Assembly: GCA_019239895.1 (NCBI GenBank)
Contig: JAFAZH010000025.1
Location: forward strand, 1-64,000
Origin: Abditibacteriaceae bacterium
GTDB lineage: Bacteria; Armatimonadota; Abditibacteriia; Abditibacteriales; Abditibacteriaceae
DNA: 64,000 nucleotides
Reading direction: 5' to 3'
A program made the position numbers and the translations under genes. The notes beneath the pieces are model-generated. The model ran no database searches. It was not told the origin of the DNA and worked only from the letters and a program-made list of their open reading frames with translations. Shown one piece after another: positions 26,796-35,741 of the stretch (positions are counted from its first letter, which is position 1; every line of letters begins with the position of its first letter).

Positions 26796-28814
26796 TTAAC
26801 TTCCTGAAAGACGGAAATCCAATTCTGCTGGCGGTGGATATTCAGCCCGCACGCGTCGCCGCAAGCTCTCATCTATGGCTACGCCTTCTGTCTGCGCCAG
26901 CCTTTTTTCGTGCATTCCGAACCAGAGATCAGTCAATGACACCTCGCCCTCGCGGATGTCCGCGAACTCTAAAGGTTGGCGCAGAATCGCCGCCACTGTT
27001 TCCAGATCGTCTAATTGCAGCGCGGCGCGGGCACGTAATAATTGCACCCGGCTATGGGCCTGCACTGTGGAGGGCACAGTCTCCAATAATGGTGGCACCG
27101 CAGCGGCGCGATTCGCCCCCAAGAGAGCCTCACAGCATTCAATGACTAGGCGTGTGACGTGCGGCGCCAAATCCACAGCTTGCTCGTAGAGAGCAGCGGC
27201 TGCTTCATACTGCTTCTCATCCTGAGCCAACACCGCCAGATTGCGCAAGGCCCAGGCTGACGGCTCGTGTTGCAGTGATTTCGTCCAGGCATCGCGCACT
27301 GCCTCTAATTGTCCAGCAGCGTAGTACATCACTCCCAGGTGCAGCCACGAGAGCCAGTGGTCGCCGTGCCCGGCTTGCACCGCGCGTTCCAGCAACTCCC
27401 GCCACTGGGTTTGCACCATCCAGGCTCCCGGCTCCTGCGCCGGGTCTTGATATGGCAGTTCTCCATTTTGCAACAAGTTGAGCCAGGGTGCCTGGTCTGC
27501 ACCTAACGAAGTCGCGGGGAAAGATAAATCAGGCGTGAGCAACGGAGTTTCCTGCATGGCTTCACGGCGCAGTTGCTCTAACGTGCCCCACCCTGAACCC
27601 ATCTGATGCAGTGTCGCCGGGGTGGTAGATGCCACCATTGAGAGTTGCTGGTCAATCGCTGCCATGCGTTCTACGGGCAGTAGTCGCTCTAAAGTTTCAT
27701 CTACTGTTGTCCAAGCCTTTGCCCAATCGGAACCATGTATTGTGGGGCCATCAGCTTCTAATAATCCATAGGCTTCCAGCCACGACCACTGTGCCTGTGG
27801 CGGCATGGGCAAGCAGTGGGATTGAGTGCGCGCTAAACCGGCTTGGATTTCAATATAAGGCCGGTCAGGAACAGAAAGATACTCCTGCCAGCGCCGCCCA
27901 CCCGGACTCATGCCCCAGACGAACAATTTGCGCGCTTGCAAGCGGGCCGTCGAGGTTTGCACTAATCCTGTGCCTTGTCCATCTAAGGCCGCAATCCAGG
28001 GACGTTGCCCATCGGGAATGCGAAAGAAGAAATCATTAGCCGCATCCAGATTAGTGGAGTACGTAATATCGGTATTCTCCCAGAGAGGCACCGACACCCG
28101 TTGCAATCCACCACGATACGCATTCTTATAGGCATAATCGGTTGGCGTTACCACTCGCACCGAAGGATGCTCCGGGACGGCGATATTCGACCACCAATAC
28201 ATCGGGGTTATTTCATCGTGCGGGTTCGTAATGCTGACGCGCACAAAGAGCATAGGTGAACCAGAAGGTAAATAAGCATCAATCCGAAACGGCACTTGTC
28301 GCACCCTTTCCCATTCAAACAGGCAGAGGACAGGTTCACCCTCAGGCGTGTTTAGCCGGGCCGCAAAGAGCGGTGAACAGGTCAGGGGGCTATGCCCCGG
28401 CACACCGATATTCCACTCCACCCCGCCGCTAAACCAGGCGTTACGCGTCGCCAGGTTCGCAGGTTGAAAGACAGGGTTGCAATACAGCAACTCACGTTGC
28501 GATGGTTTATGATAGAGTGACCATAGCCGTCCGCCCAATTCTGGCAGAAAGGTAGCGCGCAACACCTCGTTTTCCAAGACTGCGGCCTGGAAAGCCCGCC
28601 TTTTGCGCTGGCGCTCATAGCCATCCTGCATTCGATAAGGCAAGAGGCTAATGTCAAAGCCATAACCGAGATAGGCGCGGTCTTCGGCTGGGATGTCATC
28701 TTCCACCTCTTGGACAAAATTGACACCGCGCAGACGTTGTAAAGATGGCAGTGGATTCTCCGGCCCTAAGTCTGCTGCCGGAAGATAATAGGACTCAAAG
28801 CGGAGTTCATTCAT
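26796..28814 (-). CDS. DUF5107 domain protein with C-terminal TPR repeats
   Basis: 672 residues, no signal peptide. The N-terminal ~330 residues are a DUF5107 domain (LPELGGRLWSLYHKPSQREL; FSGGVEWNIGVPGHSPLT), a galactose-mutarotase-like beta-sandwich seen in many soil bacteria beside carbohydrate genes. The C-terminal half has TPR-like helices (WLHLGVMYYAAGQLEAVRDA; AAALYEQAVDLAP). Function not established; sugar binding or glycosidase-associated activity is inferred from the fold. AGGAAAAG lies just before the ATG. It stands between repeats R6 and R5b. Confidence 0.85.
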   Translation of the reverse strand: MNELRFESYYLPAADLGPENPLPSLQRLRGVNFVQEVEDDIPAEDRAYLGYGFDISLLPYRMQDGYERQRKRRAFQAAVLENEVLRATFLPELGGRLWSLYHKPSQRELLYCNPVFQPANLATRNAWFSGGVEWNIGVPGHSPLTCSPLFAARLNTPEGEPVLCLFEWERVRQVPFRIDAYLPSGSPMLFVRVSITNPHDEITPMYWWSNIAVPEHPSVRVVTPTDYAYKNAYRGGLQRVSVPLWENTDITYSTNLDAANDFFFRIPDGQRPWIAALDGQGTGLVQTSTARLQARKLFVWGMSPGGRRWQEYLSVPDRPYIEIQAGLARTQSHCLPMPPQAQWSWLEAYGLLEADGPTIHGSDWAKAWTTVDETLERLLPVERMAAIDQQLSMVASTTPATLHQMGSGWGTLEQLRREAMQETPLLTPDLSFPATSLGADQAPWLNLLQNGELPYQDPAQEPGAWMVQTQWRELLERAVQAGHGDHWLSWLHLGVMYYAAGQLEAVRDAWTKSLQHEPSAWALRNLAVLAQDEKQYEAAAALYEQAVDLAPHVTRLVIECCEALLGANRAAAVPPLLETVPSTVQAHSRVQLLRARAALQLDDLETVAAILRQPLEFADIREGEVSLTDLWFGMHEKRLAQTEGVAIDESLRRRVRAEYPPPAELDFRLSGS

Positions 28815-28864
28815 ACTTTTCCTGTCGCATCCTTCTTATACTGCATCTTAACGTTCGGCATTTT

Positions 28865-28979
28865 AATGGGACGCAAAGCTTCGCTACGCTAATTACATGC
28901 GCAATTTAGACGCTATTATTCAATCAATAGCGTCAGCTTGCGTTGCGCAGCATGGCGTAGCGAAGCTTTGCGTCCCATT
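28865..28979. repeat. Long palindromic repeat, family R5 (copy b)
   Basis: Outer stem AATGGGACGCAAAGCTTCGC (28865-28884) with its exact complement ending at 28979. The inner core CGCTAATTACATGCGCAATT and the GACGCTATT/AATAGCGT stem are identical to copy a at 8612. The outer stem differs from copy a on both arms together. It lies in the divergent gap before the aldo/keto reductase. Confidence 0.9.
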
Positions 28980-29009
28980 GAATTGCATCTGTTTAAGCAT
29001 GGAATTACT

Positions 29010-29951
29010 ATGGACTATACAATACTGGGACGCACCGGCCTCCAGGTGAGTGTGCTGGGGTTAGGCGGTGGTGGGCATAGCCGCTTAGGTCAACAAACTG
29101 GTAGCAGCGAGGCGCGGTCTATCGCTCTCGTACAGCACGCGCTGGAACTGGGCATTAACTTTATAGATACCGCCGAAGCCTATGGCACCGAAGCTATCAT
29201 CGGCCAGGCGTTGCAGGGCAGGCCGCGTGAAACGGTCATCATTTCCACCAAGAAATCTATGCGCCAGCAAGATGCTCTGGTAACGCCAGATGACGTGCGG
29301 CGCGGTCTGGAAGCGAGCCTGCAACGGCTCGGCACGGATTACGTGGATGTCTATCATCTGCATGGAGTCGCGGCGGACGATTACAATTATGCCTCCCAGC
29401 AACTTGTGCCAGCCCTGCGGCAATTACAGGCTGAAGGTAAACTCCGCTTTCTGGGCATCACCGAAGCGTTTGCCTCCGATACCACGCACCGCATGATATC
29501 GCGGGCGGTTCAGGATGAATGCTGGGATGTGGTGATGGTCGGCTTTAATATTCTTAACCAGTCGGCGCGTGACCGCATTTTGCCTCACACCCGGCGGCAA
29601 AACATTGGCTTGCTGGATATGTTCGCCGTGCGCCGGGCGCTAAGCGATGCGGATAAATTGCGGCAGACCGTTGCAGACCTGGCGCAACAGGGCTTAATAG
29701 AGCGTGCTGCTTTGGATGAAGATGAGCCATTAGGTTTTCTACTGGGTGAGGGCAAAGCGACCAGCCTCATGGATGCCGCCTATCGTTTCTGCCGCATGGA
29801 GCCGGGAGTGCATGTGGTGCTGAGCGGTACTGGAAGCCGACAGCACTTAGAAGAGAATGTAGCGTCTATCCTGCGCCCTCCTCTACCTGCCCCAGATCGG
29901 CAACGGCTGATGGAGATATTCGACGGGGTGGATACGGTTTCGGGACAGTAG
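29010..29951 (+). CDS. Aldo/keto reductase
   Basis: 313 residues from ATG 29010 (MDYTILGRTGLQVS), the classic start of the family. An upstream open stretch from 28938 is repeat R5b. NAD(P)H-dependent reduction of aldehydes or ketones in the cytosol. The tetrad is visible: Asp and Tyr in FIDTAEAYG, Lys in IISTKKSM, His in DVYHLHGV. VVLSGTGSRQHLEEN forms the cofactor-binding end. Unlike the two aldo/keto reductases at 51.6-54 kb it has no Tat signal. Confidence 0.92.
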   Translation: MDYTILGRTGLQVSVLGLGGGGHSRLGQQTGSSEARSIALVQHALELGINFIDTAEAYGTEAIIGQALQGRPRETVIISTKKSMRQQDALVTPDDVRRGLEASLQRLGTDYVDVYHLHGVAADDYNYASQQLVPALRQLQAEGKLRFLGITEAFASDTTHRMISRAVQDECWDVVMVGFNILNQSARDRILPHTRRQNIGLLDMFAVRRALSDADKLRQTVADLAQQGLIERAALDEDEPLGFLLGEGKATSLMDAAYRFCRMEPGVHVVLSGTGSRQHLEENVASILRPPLPAPDRQRLMEIFDGVDTVSGQ

Positions 29952-29978
29952 CATGAAAGTAATAATCAACCCAAATGG

Positions 29979-30116
29979 CTACCTCTGAGGATGTCATTTC
30001 GAGTGGAGTGACCGCAGGGAACGCAATCGAGAAATCTTGCCTTGAACACACTGGACACATTGAAAAGATTCCTCGACTGCGCGTTGCTCCGCTCGGAATG
30101 ACATCCTCAGAGGTAG
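29979..30116. repeat. Palindromic repeat, family R4-like (copy b, TGTCATTTCGAG type)
   Basis: CTACCTCTGAGGATGTCATT... at 29979 pairs with ...AATGACATCCTCAGAGGTAG ending at 30116. The next part of the stem (TTCGAGTGGAGTGACCGCAG with TGCGCGTTGCTCCGCTCGGA) is looser. It resembles the widespread TGTCATTCCGAGCGGAG repeats of environmental bacteria. It lies between the aldo/keto reductase and beta-helix genes. Confidence 0.75.
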
Positions 30117-30146
30117 AAACTTAAGTTAATCAGGAGCTTTATTTAT

Positions 30147-31997
30147 ATGTTTAAGTTAGCTGAAGGTCTTACTTATTACCCGCCGCTAAAGCAGCGGGCT
30201 GAAGGGACAGGCCCCCTGAACGGGGCTACTACGGCCAACACAGCCCGGTTTACCGGGCTTCTTAGGATCAGCCCGCTGCTTCAGCGGCGGGTCTGCGCTC
30301 TATTCGTTTGCCTTTTTATCCTGCTTTCACGCTGTTCGCTACAGGCAGCCACCTTCTACGTCTCAACCACGGGTAATGACACGGCGGCGGGCACGACTGC
30401 CGCGCCGTGGCGCACCATTCAACATGCCGTAGACGCCGCCCAACCCGGTGATACGGTGTTGATTAATGCAGGCACCTATCGAGATTTAATTACGCTTCAT
30501 AAAGGCGGCACCGCCACCGCACCGCTCACCATAGCCGCCTTGCCAGGAGCACACGTCGTCGTTTCAGGCGCAGATTTACTCAAAGAGGGATGGAGTAAAG
30601 CCGAGGGCACCAATGACCCGATTTATGTCCACGATTGGAATTATATCTTTCCCATTGGCTATCGGGATGATCGCACTCCGGTTCTCACCCATCCCGACGA
30701 TAGAGAGCATGAATTAACCGGACGAGCCGAGCAAGTGATCCATGATGGTCGTTTGCTGCGCCAGGTCTTGCGGCGGGAACAGTTATCACACGGCACTTTT
30801 TTTGTGGACATCGCGGCCAAGAAACTCTATGTCTGGCTGCGCGATAGTGGCGATCCAAGCCACACCGAACTGGAAGCGAGTACACGGGATCATTGGCTGG
30901 TGGCGGATGGTCTCTCTTATGTCCATGTGCGGGGCATCACTTTCCGCTATGCCGCCAATCATGCGCAACGTGGCGCGTTTTTAATTTCCTCTGGCGGCGG
31001 GAATACAGCGCGTGGCTGGGTAGTGGAAGATTGCACCTTCGAGCGCACCAATGCGGCGGGCGCATCGTTCTCTGGCGAGGGGCACCTCTTTCGTCGCTGC
31101 ACTTTTCAGGATAACGGGCAGCTAGGCTTTGGCACTTCGCGTTGTGACAACACACGGATGGTGGAGTGCAACATCTATCGCAATAACCTCAAAGGTTATT
31201 CCACGGGTTGGGAAGCGGGTGGCCTCAAGATCACCCTGTCGCGTGGCTTTGTCATGGATCACTGCCGCTCGGTAGATAATCGCGGCACGGGCATCTGGTT
31301 CGACATTGGCAATGAACAGTCAGAGGTCGCCAATTCCTATATCGCCGATAACGACGAAGCAGGTATCTTCTACGAGATTTCCTACAGCCTACACGCCCAC
31401 GATAATCTCATCGTCAACAATGCCAATCGTGGCGAAACTCCCGGTGGGGCATGGGGTGAGGGCGGCATTACCCTCTCTTCTTCCGAAGATTGTATCGTGG
31501 AAAACAACACGCTGATCGGCAACCGCGATGGCATTGCCTTCCGCGAACAGAACCGCAGCACCCCGCGCATAGATCAGCCACGCAACACGCCAGAAGTGCG
31601 TATTTTGAATCGTAATCACATGATTCGTAACAATCTGGTTGCTTACTCCCAGGCTTACAACATCGCTCTCTGGCTGGACACCAATTTTTTCGGCCCCCAT
31701 CCCAGCGGCGGTGATGCGAATAAGCCCATCTTTGAAGACCCGAAAACCCTGAATATCCGCTTTGCTAATAACTTGCTGTTCGCCTTACCGGGCCATTTCA
31801 ATTATCTTTACGGCCCTCTGTGGCGACCCAAGAGCAAGCAACTGATGACCACTGCCGACTTTACCGCCGCCTCTGGCATTGCCGATTCCTCTCGCATCGC
31901 TGATCCGCGCTTTGCCGATGTGGTAGCTGGCGACTATCGTCTTTTACCCGGTTCCCCGGCACTGGCGATGGGTGTTGGTCGGCGCAATAACCAATAG
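30147..31997 (+). CDS. Secreted right-handed parallel beta-helix protein with repeat-encoded N-terminus
   Basis: 616 residues. AGGAG at 30132-30136 is 10 nt before ATG 30147. Residues ~11-49 are encoded by repeat R1c. The signal peptide core follows (CALFVCLFILL, then LQAATFYVS). No ATG, GTG or TTG occurs in frame between the repeat and the signal, so the repeat must be translated. The mature part begins with the DUF1565-like opening (FYVSTTGNDTAAGTTAAPWRTIQ), then many beta-helix turns (NLIVNNANRG, NNTLIGNRDGIAF). Likely polysaccharide binding or lyase activity outside the cell; no catalytic residues can be assigned. Confidence 0.85.
   Translation: MFKLAEGLTYYPPLKQRAEGTGPLNGATTANTARFTGLLRISPLLQRRVCALFVCLFILLSRCSLQAATFYVSTTGNDTAAGTTAAPWRTIQHAVDAAQPGDTVLINAGTYRDLITLHKGGTATAPLTIAALPGAHVVVSGADLLKEGWSKAEGTNDPIYVHDWNYIFPIGYRDDRTPVLTHPDDREHELTGRAEQVIHDGRLLRQVLRREQLSHGTFFVDIAAKKLYVWLRDSGDPSHTELEASTRDHWLVADGLSYVHVRGITFRYAANHAQRGAFLISSGGGNTARGWVVEDCTFERTNAAGASFSGEGHLFRRCTFQDNGQLGFGTSRCDNTRMVECNIYRNNLKGYSTGWEAGGLKITLSRGFVMDHCRSVDNRGTGIWFDIGNEQSEVANSYIADNDEAGIFYEISYSLHAHDNLIVNNANRGETPGGAWGEGGITLSSSEDCIVENNTLIGNRDGIAFREQNRSTPRIDQPRNTPEVRILNRNHMIRNNLVAYSQAYNIALWLDTNFFGPHPSGGDANKPIFEDPKTLNIRFANNLLFALPGHFNYLYGPLWRPKSKQLMTTADFTAASGIADSSRIADPRFADVVAGDYRLLPGSPALAMGVGRRNNQ
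30178..30292. repeat. Palindromic repeat, family R1 (copy c), inside a coding region
   Basis: ACCCGCCGCTAAAGCAGCGG... pairs with ...CCGCTGCTTCAGCGGCGGGT; the centre holds CCCCCTGAACGGGG and CCCGGTTTACCGGG hairpins as in copy a. It is in frame within the 5' end of the beta-helix gene. Confidence 0.9.
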
Positions 31998-32097
31998 CCC
32001 TTACTACCCGCTGGCTAAGTCACCGTTGCTTATGGTTGGATTTGCTCCCTGAATTTGCCATAGGGAAAAATAGAGGAAAAAGTGCTTCACATGCCTA

Positions 32098-32126
32098 TTG
32101 ACAAGCGTCACAATATAGATTAAGCT
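32098..32126 (+). promoter_or_regulatory. Candidate promoter and long leader of the cold-shock gene
   Basis: TTGACA at 32098-32103 lies 17 nt from a weak TAAGCT. The transcript would carry a leader of about 145 nt before ATG 32277, in line with long structured leaders of csp genes. The -10 match is poor, so this is tentative. The rest of 31998-32276 shows no gene. Confidence 0.35.
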
Positions 32127-32276
32127 TGTTCAAGCTCTATAAAACGGGCCAATTTTTATATTGTTCGGCGCCCACGCAACATTGCAGTCTCGCGGAAGAC
32201 CCCCTGGTAACACCTGTGGTACACATCACGCTCATTCTGCCAGAAGCTCCAGCCCGACAACACAAGGAAAAGACAC

Positions 32277-32483
32277 ATGCTTAACGGAACAGTAAAGTGG
32301 TTCAACGACTCCAAGGGCTTCGGCTTCATCGAGCAAGAAGGCGGCGGTGAAGATGTTTTCGTCCATCACAGCGCCATCGAAGCCGATGGTTATCGTTCGC
32401 TCCAGGAGGGCCAGAAGGTAACCTTCGAGATCACCAAAGAAGCCAAAGGTTTGCGCGCTGCCAACGTTCGCGCCGCGAAGTAA
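32277..32483 (+). CDS. Cold-shock protein, single CSD domain
   Basis: 68 residues, one cold-shock domain. Binds single-stranded RNA/DNA and melts RNA structure in the cytosol. RNP1 KGFGFI (about 14-19) and RNP2 DVFVHH (about 27-32) are intact. The start [16 protein letters not shown] is typical; AAGGAAAAG lies upstream. Single-gene unit ended by a strong terminator. Confidence 0.97.
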   Translation: MLNGTVKWFNDSKGFGFIEQEGGGEDVFVHHSAIEADGYRSLQEGQKVTFEITKEAKGLRAANVRAAK

Positions 32484-32516
32484 GCTACTTTACACTTAAA
32501 ATCATTTAAAGGGATC

Positions 32517-32551
32517 ATCCCTCCCAGCCTAGGCTGGGAGGGATTTTTGTT
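32517..32551 (+). terminator. Rho-independent terminator of the cold-shock gene
   Basis: ATCCCTCCCAGC-CTAG-GCTGGGAGGGAT forms a perfect 12-bp GC-rich stem followed by TTTTTGTT, 33 bp after the stop codon. This is the best terminator in the window. Confidence 0.92.
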
Positions 32552-32579
32552 GCCTTACAAACAGTTCATAAATTGGCCG

Positions 32580-33338
32580 TTACGTTAGTGGTGCGTGGCC
32601 CAGCCGCTCTAAAAGAGTAAGCGCATTTGAGGTTGCCGCCCCAGCCGCCGTGTTATCGAAGATACACCACACTGGGACAGAACGTGCAGCAAATTCCTGT
32701 ATGGATGCGGCAAGGTTATCAAGGAATTCTGGCGTGTAAGCAGAATAATAGGTGCGGGGTGAGCCATGCAGCCGGTAATAAACCAGACCCTGCCAGCCAC
32801 CTGGAATAGCAGCCTGTGGCATAAGCGCCGGATCAGCCGCCACTCGCGCTATTTGATAGTCATTCAGTAGCTCGTCGGCCTCTGTTGTGAACCAGGAAAC
32901 GTGACGCGGTTCGCAGACAACCTGACCCGCGAAATGCTGGCGCAAGGTTGTAAAGAAATCACTCACTACTCCACTGTCTAAAGCGAGGCTGGGAGGCAAT
33001 TGCACCAACAGGGGGCCGAGTTTGCTGCCCAATGCCGCCGTTTCTTGCAGAAAAGCTACAAGCAACTCTGTCACCCTCCGCAGTCGCAGTTCGTGAGTAA
33101 TGGTCTTTGGCACTTTAACCGAAAACTGAAACTGTTCAGGCACTGTTGCAGCCCAGCGAGTGTAGGTCTGTGGTCGGTGGGGCCGATAGAACGATGAGTT
33201 AATCTCAACCGCCCTAAAGCGAGCGGCATAGCGTTCCAAGTGGCTACCCTCAGTCGGAAATTCGCCTGTCTGCTCAGTAGGAATTGACCACCCGGCACAA
33301 CAGATGTACACAGGTGTGACCTTAGTCGTGGGTATCAA
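32580..33338 (-). CDS. DUF72 (YecE-like) family protein
   Basis: 252 residues with a TTG start at 33338; AAGGAAAA lies 7-8 nt upstream, and an ATG further up is out of frame. TIM-barrel-like DUF72: CCAGWSIPTEQTGEFP at the N-terminus, YAARFRAVEINSSFYRPH, FSVKVPKTITH, LLVQLPPSLA, VCEPRHVSWF and VYYRLHGSPRTYYSAY. Function unknown; the family is widely conserved and cytosolic. Confidence 0.93.
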   Translation of the reverse strand: MIPTTKVTPVYICCAGWSIPTEQTGEFPTEGSHLERYAARFRAVEINSSFYRPHRPQTYTRWAATVPEQFQFSVKVPKTITHELRLRRVTELLVAFLQETAALGSKLGPLLVQLPPSLALDSGVVSDFFTTLRQHFAGQVVCEPRHVSWFTTEADELLNDYQIARVAADPALMPQAAIPGGWQGLVYYRLHGSPRTYYSAYTPEFLDNLAASIQEFAARSVPVWCIFDNTAAGAATSNALTLLERLGHAPLT

Positions 33339-33530
33339 GAGAGTTTTCCTTCATAGCATAGTTGCCAGCTTGAGTTGACCGATACACAATTGCATTCATC
33401 ATCTGCCGCAAATTTATCCACTTCAAAATATCCAGTGCAGAGTCCTAAAATAGTTCCACATCAGGTACAATGGAGTATACCGATTGAACTTGGCGTTTCT
33501 GCCCTTTAGGTCTGCTCTCTAAGCCACGAT

Positions 33531-35714
33531 ATGAATTTTCGTTTGCTTAAGGCTCCTCAAATAACGACTGAGGCAGCCACTACTCAGAGCGAATTGGTGG
33601 CACTTGTGCCAGCAACCGCAAGCGTTGCACGTCCTCTTGCTGCCGCTAACCTGGTGGTTGGCAGCACAACCCGCCTTGAACTCGAACGCCAGGAAAGGGG
33701 CGTCACGCCCCGCGTGGTAACTTTTTCGTTGATCATGGCGGCAGTGTTCGGGTACGCCCTGCCTGTCATTGACTTTAAGTTGCACAACACCTTCCTGGGG
33801 GCGCAGCATTTACCACCGGGGGCGGTGGGCACGCTGATTTTCTTATTAGTTGTGGTGAATCCACTGCTGAGTCGCTTCGCCTCGGCCTGGCGTCTGAGTC
33901 GCAATGAAACCCTCACGGTTTATATCACCACCCTGTTTTCTTCTCTCCTCACGGGCCACGGCGCAGAAACGCAACTCATCACCAACTTAATTGCGCCTTT
34001 TTATTTCGCCACCAGCACGAATCATTGGCTATCGTGGTTGGACGGGCGTCTTGCGCCGTGGATGACACCTGCTCTGTGGCGCGACGGCGGCCACTATGGG
34101 CCAATTGGTCGCGCGGTGGTCAATAACTGGTATGTGGGTACAGCGGGGGCACCAGTGCCCTGGGGCGCGTGGCTTGTGCCGCTCGCGTTGTGGAGCACTT
34201 TTACACTTATCAGCTATTTCATGCTGGCATGTCTGGGCGTGATGCTGCGCGCACAATGGGCCGAGCACGAGGCACTATCCTTCCCCCTCCTGCGTTTGCC
34301 CCTGGAGATGACCCGCGATTTAGATGCGGGTCAGCACCGGCTGGGGCACATCTCCGGGCGAGAGGATTCCTTCTGGCGCAATCCCTTACTGTGGGTGGGA
34401 GTCGCCATTCCCGCAACCATTCAAACCCTCAATGGCCTTAACTTTTACTTTCCCGACGTGCCGCGGGTGCCTCTAGATATTAACACCGGGCTGTTGCTCA
34501 CCGAAGCCCCCTGGAATCAGTTGGGCTGGGTGCCCCTGGTTTGGTATCCGATGGTGATTGGAGTGACCTACTTATTAGCCACGGAAGTGAGTTTTTCTTT
34601 ATGGTTTTTTTATTTTTTGATGAAGGCGCAATACGTGGGTGCTTACATGATCGGGTTCCCGGCAGCCACCCTACCCCAGAACGGTGCCCTCTTTCCTGAG
34701 AAGCTCATTACCGGTTATCAAACGTGGGGCGCGTTCCTGATGTATGTGGCGCTCATTGGTTGGACAGGCCGCGAGCATTACTTTTACGTGATACGGCGTG
34801 CCATAGGGCGTGAGCAACCGCGGGAGGGTGAAAAAACTGAGTTGCTCTCTTATCCAGTCGCCTTCTGGGGATTTTGCCTGTCGTGGCTGGTGATGGTGGC
34901 CTTCACGATTGCCGGAGGTGTCCGCTGGGATGTGGCGCTCTTGTTATGGATAACCTACGTCGCTGGCTGCATCGCTCTTACCCGCGTCGCGGTGGAAGGC
35001 GGCCTGTTATCCTTGCAGCATCAAAGTGCACCTTTGGGCTTGATCGCCCGCTTGCTCGATAGCGGCCCTAGCCATTGGCTCACCGCAGAGGCAGGCATTG
35101 CGCCTGCGGCGATTTTCCAGACTGGTTACGTCGTTCATACCCGTTCCTTTTTGTTACCCAGTTTCTTGCACAGCCTAAAGTTGGCCCATGATCGGAACAT
35201 CGCTATTAAGCCCTTGGGCTGGCTAATTGCGGCTGTCATTGTGGTGTCCCTGGGTGTCAGTTGGACAACCTGCGTGGGCCTGGGCTACCATAATGGCGGC
35301 CTGCAATTGAACAGCCAGTATTGGATGCATGGCAACGGCGATTGGGCCATGAACTTTGTGAAGGTGGTGGAAAACGCGCCGCAAAATACAGCCTGGGTGA
35401 ACTGGGTTTATCTGACTCTGGGGGCAGCATTAACCTGGGGCATAGTGTGGATGCGCAGCCGCTACCTCTGGTTTCCCTTGCATCCGGTCGGTTACTTAAT
35501 GTGGGGCAACTACCCCTCGGCCATTTTCTGCGCCTCCATCTTCACGGGTTGGCTCTGTAAGGTCACCATCACGCGCTTCGGAGGACTGGACACCTACCGA
35601 AAATTAATGCCCTTGTTTCTGGGGCTGATTCTCGGTGACGTGGCGATGATGCTATTCTGGCTGGGCATTGATGGCTGGCAGGGCCGCACCATGCACCAAC
35701 TGCTGCCGGGATAG
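33531..35714 (+). CDS. DUF6785/DUF6784 polytopic membrane protein
   Basis: 727 residues with roughly 14-16 membrane helices (for example VFGYALPVIDFKL, AVGTLIFLLVVVNPLL, GWLIAAVIVVSLGVSW). The pattern fits the large membrane proteins annotated DUF6785/DUF6784, common in Armatimonadota and Planctomycetota and sometimes described as OPT-transporter-like. Substrate and role unknown. It is not closely linked to a neighbour; the esterase gene converges with it 27 bp downstream. Confidence 0.75.
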   Translation: MNFRLLKAPQITTEAATTQSELVALVPATASVARPLAAANLVVGSTTRLELERQERGVTPRVVTFSLIMAAVFGYALPVIDFKLHNTFLGAQHLPPGAVGTLIFLLVVVNPLLSRFASAWRLSRNETLTVYITTLFSSLLTGHGAETQLITNLIAPFYFATSTNHWLSWLDGRLAPWMTPALWRDGGHYGPIGRAVVNNWYVGTAGAPVPWGAWLVPLALWSTFTLISYFMLACLGVMLRAQWAEHEALSFPLLRLPLEMTRDLDAGQHRLGHISGREDSFWRNPLLWVGVAIPATIQTLNGLNFYFPDVPRVPLDINTGLLLTEAPWNQLGWVPLVWYPMVIGVTYLLATEVSFSLWFFYFLMKAQYVGAYMIGFPAATLPQNGALFPEKLITGYQTWGAFLMYVALIGWTGREHYFYVIRRAIGREQPREGEKTELLSYPVAFWGFCLSWLVMVAFTIAGGVRWDVALLLWITYVAGCIALTRVAVEGGLLSLQHQSAPLGLIARLLDSGPSHWLTAEAGIAPAAIFQTGYVVHTRSFLLPSFLHSLKLAHDRNIAIKPLGWLIAAVIVVSLGVSWTTCVGLGYHNGGLQLNSQYWMHGNGDWAMNFVKVVENAPQNTAWVNWVYLTLGAALTWGIVWMRSRYLWFPLHPVGYLMWGNYPSAIFCASIFTGWLCKVTITRFGGLDTYRKLMPLFLGLILGDVAMMLFWLGIDGWQGRTMHQLLPG

Positions 35715-35741
35715 TTATTGCCACTATAACAACCAACCGGA

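Noticed and set aside
8612-30292. Palindromes as insertion sequences with transposase
   Set aside because: None encodes a protein of its own; they are 100-215 bp with no transposase frame, so only non-autonomous mobility can be considered.
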